Positions 8,580 to 14,077 of a stretch of 14,077 nucleotides of DNA are shown here, piece after piece. The notes under the pieces are model-generated. The model saw only the letters and a list, made by a program, of their open reading frames with translations. It had not been told where the DNA came from and ran no database searches. The DNA lies in the NCBI GenBank assembly GCA_023627715.1, contig JAMAHW010000226.1, positions 1 through 14,077 of the forward strand, in the 5' to 3' direction. The stretch's first letter is position 1. The number at the start of each line of letters is the position of its first letter. The stretch comes from Periconia sp. R9002. Lineage: Eukaryota; Ascomycota; Dothideomycetes; Pleosporales; Periconiaceae. The translations under genes and the position numbers were made by a program.

Positions 8580-8821
8580 TATAAAATTTACTGTCTCTAG
8601 AAGAAATAATACAGGATAAACCTAACTAAGAGTAGTAAGGATAAGGGAGTATTTTAGTCCTGCAACGAAGTATTTTGTTAGTAAAAAAAACACAGGATTT
8701 AATTTTTAAAGAAATGGTGGGAGGAACTATAACGAATAACGATGCCCTAGAAATAAATATACAGGGCTACGGCACTATTATACCCTAATCTCCGGAATAG
8801 ACAAACGTGGAGACTGAGCAT
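8580..8821. other. Element 1 3' untranslated region, unassigned
   Basis: No gene is recognised. On the minus strand an ATG at 8821-8819 opens a short frame of about 24 codons (MLSLHVCLFRRLGYNSAVAL and a few more residues) before a TAG. It could be a first exon of the antisense gene, but there is nothing to prove it. Confidence 0.35.
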
Positions 8822-8835
8822 AAGGAGGGGGATAG
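8822..8835 (+). promoter_or_regulatory. Polypurine tract of element 1
   Basis: AAGGAGGGGGATAG is almost all purine and ends directly at the TGTTA start of the 3' LTR. This is where plus-strand DNA synthesis is primed in LTR elements. Its preserved G run fits a site with no CA or TG for RIP to attack. Confidence 0.88.
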
Positions 8836-9295
8836 TGTTATAGCTATGCCTCACAAAATTACTTATAGTACTTATAGTAAGTGTAGTTTCGGTAATAACT
8901 ATAAGTGGCATAAGGCCGATGAAGACTAGGATTTTAGGCCTAAAGCGGTCTATAACATAAATACGTAATAAGGGGATTACGTAACGTCTCTGTGGCTCTA
9001 CAACTATAGAGATATAGAGCTATCTCTATAACTCTATTATAATAGAGCAACAGAGCTTATAAATTTTATTAGTATATAGTAAGTACGTATTACACTCTTT
9101 AGATAGTCTTTATCGTTAATTTAATCTTTTAACTAAAGAGCTACCCTACTTTTAATATCTACTATTTAGAATCTATTACATCGTACTTATTGACGGTCAC
9201 ACACCCTACCGTTATCCTATAACACTGTACTTCTATTTACTCCCTTTGCGTACTACCTAGTATCCTGCTTTAAAGGCCTGAGTAGGACCCTAATA
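8836..9295 (+). repeat. Element 1 3' LTR (460 bp)
   Basis: It starts TGTTA after the polypurine tract and ends CCCTAATA, followed by the ATAAT duplication. It aligns to 2264-2723 without any insertion or deletion, and the roughly 42 differences are all C/T or G/A. The palindrome at 2460-2475 is repeated exactly at 9032-9047. Confidence 0.95.
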
Positions 9296-9300
9296 ATAAT
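9296..9300. repeat. Target-site duplication, right copy (ATAAT)
   Basis: Exact match to 2259-2263. It marks the right edge of element 1 and is the first sequence of the element 2 relic on this side. Confidence 0.93.
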
Positions 9301-9800
9301 AGACTAGTTTAGGCTAGTATCTTTTTCTTATAGTTTATAGTTAGGCTTCTTAGATAGGGCGTCTATAGAGTTAAATGTTCTAAGCCTATATATAATCTTA
9401 AAGTTAAATAACGCTAACTATTCTACCTAGTAGATTTAGTAGCTAACTAGCCTAGTAGTAGATATAAACTTCTAAAAGTTATAATAGTTAACTAAAACTT
9501 CTACTAGTTTATCTAAACCTTTAAAATAATATTACTAATATTTAAACGCTTCTACTATAGTAAGTAATTTTTAGTTATATATAGTATAGTTCTTTTCTAC
9601 TAAACTTATTTTTTATAAGTAGAAAGCTACTAGATACTACTACTCTTTACTACCCTTATCTAGAGTAGTTTAGCTTAGTATACTAAAAATTATAAATTTA
9701 GATATATTAGTCTCTACGCGTATTAGTTTATTTAAGTTAAAGTATATTAGTAATAGTTTTTAAAAAAAAAAGTCTTTTAACTTTTAAAAAGTGTATTTAG
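9301..9800 (-). pseudogene. Element 2 RNase H, cut by element 1
   Basis: Minus-strand reading gives VAFYL, a stop, KISLVEKNYTIYN, then KLLTIVEAF (family: P-V-A-F-x-S-R-K-L-x-x-x-E-x-N-Y-x-I-x-D-K-E-L-L-A-I), later a degraded F-K-x-x-Y-R-P-G region, and IDALSKKPNY near 9366-9337, the usual end of RNase H. Seventeen codons later the frame is cut at 9301 by element 1. Stops are TAA and TAG. Confidence 0.87.
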
Positions 9801-9949
9801 TATCTAGTATAAGGCGTATAGGTATTAATTCTTCTTTTTATTATTTAGCTCTACTAATTTTAGCTCTATTACTTTTCTTAGTATAGTTATAGAGTAGAGC
9901 TATAATTCTTAAAAAACTCTTAATAAATTGCTAGTAGTAGTTTATAAAG

Positions 9950-10690
9950 CCTAGAAAAATCTAAATTTTCTACATACTAGTAGGTTTAAGCTAGTTTTAG
10001 ATAGCCTTAATCCTTTTTAGCTCTATATAAACTCTATTTATAGAAATAATAAAACCTAAATATCCTATACTAAAAGTATAGAACTTATACTTACTTAGTT
10101 TTATATAAAGTTAATATTCTCTAAAATATTATAGGACTATCTAGATATACTAAATATATTCTTCTTTAGTCTAGAAAAAAATAAGAATATTATTTAGGTA
10201 ATAGATATAATATACGTTAAGTATATCTACTAAAGCTATATTAATTACTAACTAGAATACTACTAGAGTATTAGTAAAACTAAAAGGTATAATAGTATAT
10301 TTAAAATAGTTATAGTAGGTATAGAACGCTATTTTCTACTTATCTCTTAGCTTAATTTAGATTTAGTAGAAAGCGTTTTTTAGATTAAGCTTTATAAAGT
10401 ACCTAGAATAACTTAGTCTATCTAAAAACTCTTAAATTAAAGGTAGAGGATAGTAGTTTTTTATAGTAATATAATTTAGGCTATAGTAATTAATATATAA
10501 GTATAGCCTATTATCCTTTTTTTTAATAAAGAATACTCTTACTCCTATAGGAAATATTAAGCGTTAGATCTATCCTTAAGTAAAGTATTTATTAATATAT
10601 TTCTTTAGGGCTCTTATCTTTAGAGGAGAGAGATTATATAATTATTTATATAGAAGTTATTTACCTTTTTTAAAATTAATACTTAGGTAG
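9950..10690 (-). pseudogene. Element 2 reverse transcriptase, active site lost
   Basis: On the minus strand from about 10690 downward: LYNLSPLKIRALKKYI, then FPIGVRVFFIKKKD, LYLYINYYSLN (family: L-R-L-C-V-D-Y-R-x-L-N), YPLPLI, FIKLNLKNAFY, KIAFYTYYNYFKYTIIPF followed by SFTNT, and the core YLNNILIF at 10200-10177. The catalytic Asp pair Y-L-D-D is now Y-L-N-N (10194-10189, GAT to AAT twice), and the first catalytic Asp is Asn too. The family assignment is secure; the enzyme cannot function. Confidence 0.92.
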
Positions 10691-10924
10691 ACCTTTTTAA
10701 TTATAGTTAGTTCTTTAGCTTTCTTTTTATTAAAAATATCCTAATAGTTTTTATATTAATTTAGGAGAGTCTAGTCTAGTTTAGTAATAGCCTTATTTAA
10801 GTTATCTAATTAAAGTACCTAAAAGTTAGAAAGGTCTTTATTAATAGTTTTTAAAAATTCTTTTCTAAAAAAAATATTAATTCTTTTATTCTTTTTACCT
10901 TTTACGCTATAGAAGAATATTTTA

Positions 10925-11200
10925 AAGTAGAAATCTAGTTATAGGTTCTAATTTTCTAACTATAGCTAACCTAACACTACGTTATACCCTACTAGCTTTC
11001 TAACTATAAATAAGCCTAGTTTATACTAGACTTACCTATTCTAGTTAGAAACTTTATAGAGCGTCTAAGTTACGCTAAAAACTTTTAAAAGTTATTTATT
11101 TAAAGTCTAAAAAAATAGATCTATTAGATTTACCTTTATTCTTACTACTTTAGTAAAGTTAAAGTTAATAACGTTAACTTTATATTTTAAATCTATAAGA
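10925..11200 (-). pseudogene. Element 2 aspartic protease
   Basis: The active-site region reads TTLIDLKYKVNVI, where DLK at 11193-11185 fits a former D-S-G (TCA to TTA, GGA to AAA). The family's closing block is YNVVLG, stop, L, stop, LEN at 10986-10950, matching Y-D-x-V-L-G-x-P-W-L. It is in the same frame as reverse transcriptase. Confidence 0.78.
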
Positions 11201-11429
11201 GTAGTCTCTTTATAGAAATTCTAAATTAGGAAGATAGTAGAGTTATCTTCTAGATAGTAAACGTTAAAAAGTACCTAAATAGTATACCTTTTTTAATTCT
11301 CTATTTAAGATTATCTATATTTATAGTAGTTAGAATAGAAAAGTTAAGCGTCTACTTTATTTTTTTTAAGAAGTATATAGCGCCTAAAGTAGAAAACTTT
11401 TTATCTAAGCTAAGTAGAATATTTTTTTT

Positions 11430-11471
11430 ATATTCTTTAGTAAAATAGCCTATCTTATAGTAAATATAGTA
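11430..11471 (-). pseudogene. Element 2 gag zinc knuckle, all ligands turned to Tyr
   Basis: The minus strand reads Y-YI-Y-YKIG-Y-FTKE-Y with CX2CX4HX4C spacing. All three Cys and the His are Tyr, just as in element 1 knuckle 1. One knuckle is visible, against two in element 1. Its frame differs from the protease frame about 230 bases downstream. Confidence 0.83.
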
Positions 11472-11479
11472 ATTACCCT

Positions 11480-12600
11480 TTTCTTTATCTACTTTTTTTT
11501 ACTTATTATTCTACCTATTACGTTTTAGTAGAGAAGTAGATATATTAGTAGAACCTTTATTAAACTTCTATTTTTTATTACTATTAGAGTTTTACTTATT
11601 ACTTTATAATTTATTAAATTTAGCTTTATAGAATAAATTCTAGTTTTATTTAAAAATAGAACTTAATTTAGTTTAGTTAGAATATTTTAAGTTAGACTAT
11701 TTCTATTTATATCTAGATTCTTATCTCTAGATTAGATTTATATAAGTTTTAAGAAACTTAATTAAGAACTATTTAGTTATAATAATAAAAAAGTATATTT
11801 AAATTTTATCTTTTATAGTATTTAGAAATTTATAAATATAGTTATAGTTAGAGTTATCTAAAGCGTTTTTCTTATCTATCTCTTACTACTAAAGTTATAG
11901 AACGTATAAGAGTTTAGAATAACTTTAGCCTAGCTTCTACTTAATAGATTTAAGTTAAGAATACACTATACGCTTCTACTTATAGCTAGTCTTAAGTATA
12001 TTTTAGAAAGCTAGCTTAAATCTATCTTAAGTAAAGTTCTATAGGTCTATAGTTTCTATAATATTATCCTACGTATCTTAAACCCTAAAAAATAAGTAAT
12101 ATTATATAAACTTAATCTTATTTTAGTTATAGTAAAAATAAACTAGGTTATTAACGTAGTCTTCTACTAGTCTAATCTAGTTATAGTATTTTTATATACT
12201 ATTTCTATAATATATATTAAGTATACGTAGCTTTAAGAAATAGTAAGTAGTATAGATAAGTAGTATTAGCTATTAAAAAATATTATTACTAGTAACGTAA
12301 GTTTACTAAATTATATTAGAATTAGGTTTATATAAAATATAAATAGCTAGACCTAAATTAGTCTAGTCTAAATTAAGTTAGGCTTATATACTTTATAGGT
12401 TTTACTTCTTATTTTTAAAAGCTTAAATAACTTTCTATTATTTAAAGTACTAGATATAATCTTATATAAGCTTAACCTTTTTCTAAAAATCCTCTAAATC
12501 TATTAGAAGTAAAAAAGTAGTCTTAAAGTTAGCTAAGTATCTATTAAGTCGAACTAAAGTAGTCCTTTTTTAGGCCTCCTAGTTTTCTCTAAAGTTAAAA
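11480..12600 (-). pseudogene. Element 2 gag region, poorly readable
   Basis: This lies directly upstream of the gag knuckle and should encode the capsid part. Fragments such as LSLYKIISSTLNNRKLFKLFKNKK and NLGLAIYILYKPNS can be read at about 12480-12310 on the minus strand, but stops are dense and no firm gag motif is seen. The assignment rests on position. No start codon can be chosen. Confidence 0.45.
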
Positions 12601-13080
12601 AACCCTTAGTAGAATAAAACTAAGCCTAGCTTAAAAGGTAAAAATATTTCTATTATATTTTAAAGGCGTATATTTAGTATATTAGTAGAGTTCTTTTATA
12701 AGTTTTAGAATTAAGTAGTCTAAAGTATTATTTTAGGTAGGTGTTTAATTATAAAAATAGGCTATAAATATAGTAAATAATAGGCTAAACTAGCTTAATT
12801 CTAAAAATACTAGTAGCTAAAAATTTTATAAATACCTACTCTTTTCTATATAAGTATTTACTACTTTTATCTATCTTAAGCTACTTTAGTTACGTCTAGT
12901 CTACCTTAGTTACGTTTAGTTTACTCTATTTTTATTTAGCTTATCCTATTTATAGCTAACCTATTTTATACCTCCTAAATATTACTATTTAGAGTTTTTC
13001 TACTAGAGTTTTTTAGTCTAAAGTATACTAGGTCGCTCTATTTTAGGTATAGCTAGTCTAAGCTAGATATAGCTAACTTA
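12600..13080. other. Unassigned AT-rich junction between elements 2 and 3
   Basis: No coding signal is recognised. A TATA-like CTATATAAG lies at 12846-12854 on the + strand, and a short tandem repeat follows at 12881-12920, so part of this may be an LTR or leader of element 3. No second copy of the sequence was found in the window to support an LTR, and the point where element 2 stops and element 3 starts is not resolved. Confidence 0.35.
12881..12920. repeat. Two tandem copies of a 20-bp unit
   Basis: 12881-12900 (CTACTTTAGTTACGTCTAGT) and 12901-12920 (CTACCTTAGTTACGTTTAGT) are head to tail and differ at two places, both T/C transitions. It may be a promoter-type repeat of an LTR about 30 bp downstream of a TATA-like site, or chance slippage in AT-rich DNA. 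Confidence 0.6.
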
Positions 13081-13219
13081 TAATAAATAAGAATTAGGAA
13101 ATAAGATTACTTATAGCTTTAATAGTAAAATCTAATAATACGTTATTAGAGAATACTATAGTATTAAAATAATAGGATTACTAAGAGTTATAATATAACT
13201 TTAGAAGAAATACTATAAG

Positions 13220-13540
13220 TACTACTTCTATACTTTAGTAGATTTAGAGTTATAAATTAATTATATTTTAAAAGAAATAATAGATATAGCTAAACTATAA
13301 TATATTCTAAAAAAAGAACTATACAACCTATAAATAGCTAATAGCTAAATAAAAAAAATTACCTATAAGGTATTAATAGCTATTTTAATTTACTTTAGTA
13401 AATAGTAGGAAATAGTACTTAATAAACTAAGGAAGGCTACCTATAATATTATATTAAGTCTACTCTAGCTAACTAATAAAAACTTATAAATTAATTAGAG
13501 AATACGTTAAGTTATACTAGAATTACTATAAAATAGTAAA
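13220..13540 (+). pseudogene. Element 3 aspartic protease
   Basis: The active-site block is at 13238-13252 as V-D-L-E-L, fitting a former L-V-D-S-G followed by a small residue (TCA to TTA, GGG to GAG); the Asp is kept. About 65 codons on, YNIILSLL, a stop in place of Trp, LTNKNL, stop, INWRIR at 13442-13505 matches the family's closing block Y-D-I-I-L-G-x-x-W-L-x-x-x-N-P-x-I-D-W. The frame is shared with reverse transcriptase. Confidence 0.8.
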
Positions 13541-13759
13541 AAAATTACTAGTATACCTATATAATACTATACTAGTTTAGTAGATAAAAAGATAATAGTA
13601 ACTATTACTTTAATAAAGAAAGTTCTTAAAAAATAAAACTTTAACTCTATAATAATAAATAATACTATAAAAGTTAAAATAGGATAGTTACTACTCTATA
13701 AAAAAGTTAAAAAAAAACTTAATTATAAAGTAGAAAATCTACGTAAAATAAATAAAGTG

Positions 13760-14077
13760 CTAGAAAAGATTCTATAAGAATATAGTAACTTTATAAAAAT
13801 ATTTATAGAGAAGAAAAAAGTTAGAGCTTTACTAAAGTATTAACTATAGAATTATATAATTAACCTAAAAGAAGAAAAATAGCTAGGATTTAAACTAATA
13901 TATTAACTATCTAAAAAAGAATTAGAAGTACTCTAAAAATATATTAATAAAAATTTAGTAAAAAGATTTATATAAAAATTTAAGTTTTTAGTAAGATACT
14001 TAGTCCTATTTACGCTAAAAAAGGATAGGTTGCTATAGCTATATATAGACTACTATAAGCTAAATATAATTATAATA
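13760..14077 (+). pseudogene. Element 3 reverse transcriptase, N-terminal part
   Basis: The frame gives a degraded linker (family: H-x-x-x-D-H-x-I-x-L-x-x-G), readable as NYIINLKEEK then LSKKELEVL, NKNLVKRFI, and LVLFTLKKDRLL, a stop, LYIDYYKLN before the window ends. This matches the start of gypsy RT: P-L-S-x-x-E-L-x-x-L, G-F-I-R-P-S-x-S, V-P-K-K-D-G, and L-C-V-D-Y-R-x-L-N. The catalytic core lies beyond base 14077. Confidence 0.87.

Larger units (their letters stand above)
2264..9295 (+). mobile_element. Element 1: complete Ty3/gypsy chromovirus-type LTR retrotransposon, RIP-inactivated
   Basis: A full-length element of 7032 bp with two 460-bp LTRs, a polypurine tract, a perfect 5-bp target duplication and the domain order gag, protease, reverse transcriptase, RNase H, integrase, chromodomain. 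That order, with integrase last, is Ty3/gypsy rather than copia. Many in-frame TAA and TAG codons and loss of catalytic residues make it non-autonomous and dead. It is richer in G and C than the flanks and keeps many CA and TG steps, so it was mutated less than the element it landed in. It retains identifiable structure at every expected position, making it a good seed for finding relatives elsewhere in the genome. Confidence 0.95.
9301..12600 (-). mobile_element. Element 2, right part: gag, protease, RT and RNase H of a RIP-saturated gypsy element
   Basis: This is the upstream half of the minus-strand element whose downstream half is at 580-2258. Protease, RT and RNase H share one frame (codon low positions 11191, 10984, 10372, 10195, 9550, 9361). 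The gag knuckle lies in a different frame, in a direction that fits a -1 shift or a small indel. Very few CA or TG steps remain. The 5' LTR could not be located, so the right limit is approximate. Confidence 0.85.
13080..14077 (+). mobile_element. Element 3: RIP-degraded gypsy relic, runs off the window
   Basis: This is a third Ty3/gypsy pol on the + strand, opposite in direction to element 2. Protease and the start of reverse transcriptase are recognisable in one frame. The capsid part of gag is not seen between it and element 2, so it is either truncated or separated by the element 2 insertion. The right end is outside the window. RIP saturation is similar to element 2. Confidence 0.82.

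Noticed and set aside
622..12750. Similar words ttaggtaggYgttt near 630 and near 12735 as possible LTR ends of element 2
   Set aside because: The match is only about 14 bases and the sequence on either side does not align, so it does not show a pair of LTRs.
1..14077. A recoded organism or mitochondrial genome in which TAA/TAG are sense codons
   Set aside because: Stops fall at conserved Trp and Gln positions while catalytic Asp, Cys, His and Gly also change by C-to-T or G-to-A, which points to RIP rather than a changed code.

Overview
The window holds no intact gene. It looks like an AT-rich block from a filamentous ascomycete (Pezizomycotina-type) genome, built from Ty3/gypsy LTR retrotransposons wrecked by repeat-induced point mutation (RIP). 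The signs are C-to-T and G-to-A changes, near-absence of CA and TG dinucleotides in the flanks (no CA before base 706, one TG), in-frame stops that are almost all TAA or TAG, and two LTRs that differ only by transitions. I read the proteins through these stops. All coding entries are relics, and no tRNA, rRNA, CRISPR array or bacterial signal was seen.

Layout: three elements. Element 1 (2264-9295, + strand, 7032 bp) is structurally complete. It has two 460-bp LTRs (2264-2723, 8836-9295), a polypurine tract before the 3' LTR, and a perfect 5-bp target duplication ATAAT (2259-2263, 9296-9300). Between the LTRs one reading frame runs without a net shift: gag, two CCHC knuckles, a linker with a duplicated Cys/His motif, aspartic protease, reverse transcriptase, RNase H, integrase (DD35E spacing, GPY/F module) and a C-terminal chromodomain. 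A coiled-coil-like open frame lies antisense between pol and the 3' LTR.

Element 2 (- strand, 9301 to about 12600, and about 580 to 2258) is an older, nearly RIP-saturated chromodomain gypsy element. Element 1 sits between its RNase H and integrase. Removing element 1 and one ATAAT copy brings the element 2 pol frame back into phase across the gap, which independently confirms the nesting.

Element 3 (about 13100 to the right edge, + strand) is a third gypsy relic showing protease and the start of reverse transcriptase. It faces away from element 2, and no gag was recognised next to it. Stretches 1-580 and 12600-13080 are AT-rich and unassigned; they may hold LTRs of elements 2 and 3.

Order of events (inferred): elements 2 and 3 were present and mutated first, element 1 jumped into element 2, and RIP then hit element 1 more lightly. 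Chromodomains on both pol proteins fit chromoviruses that favour heterochromatin, which would explain the pile-up.
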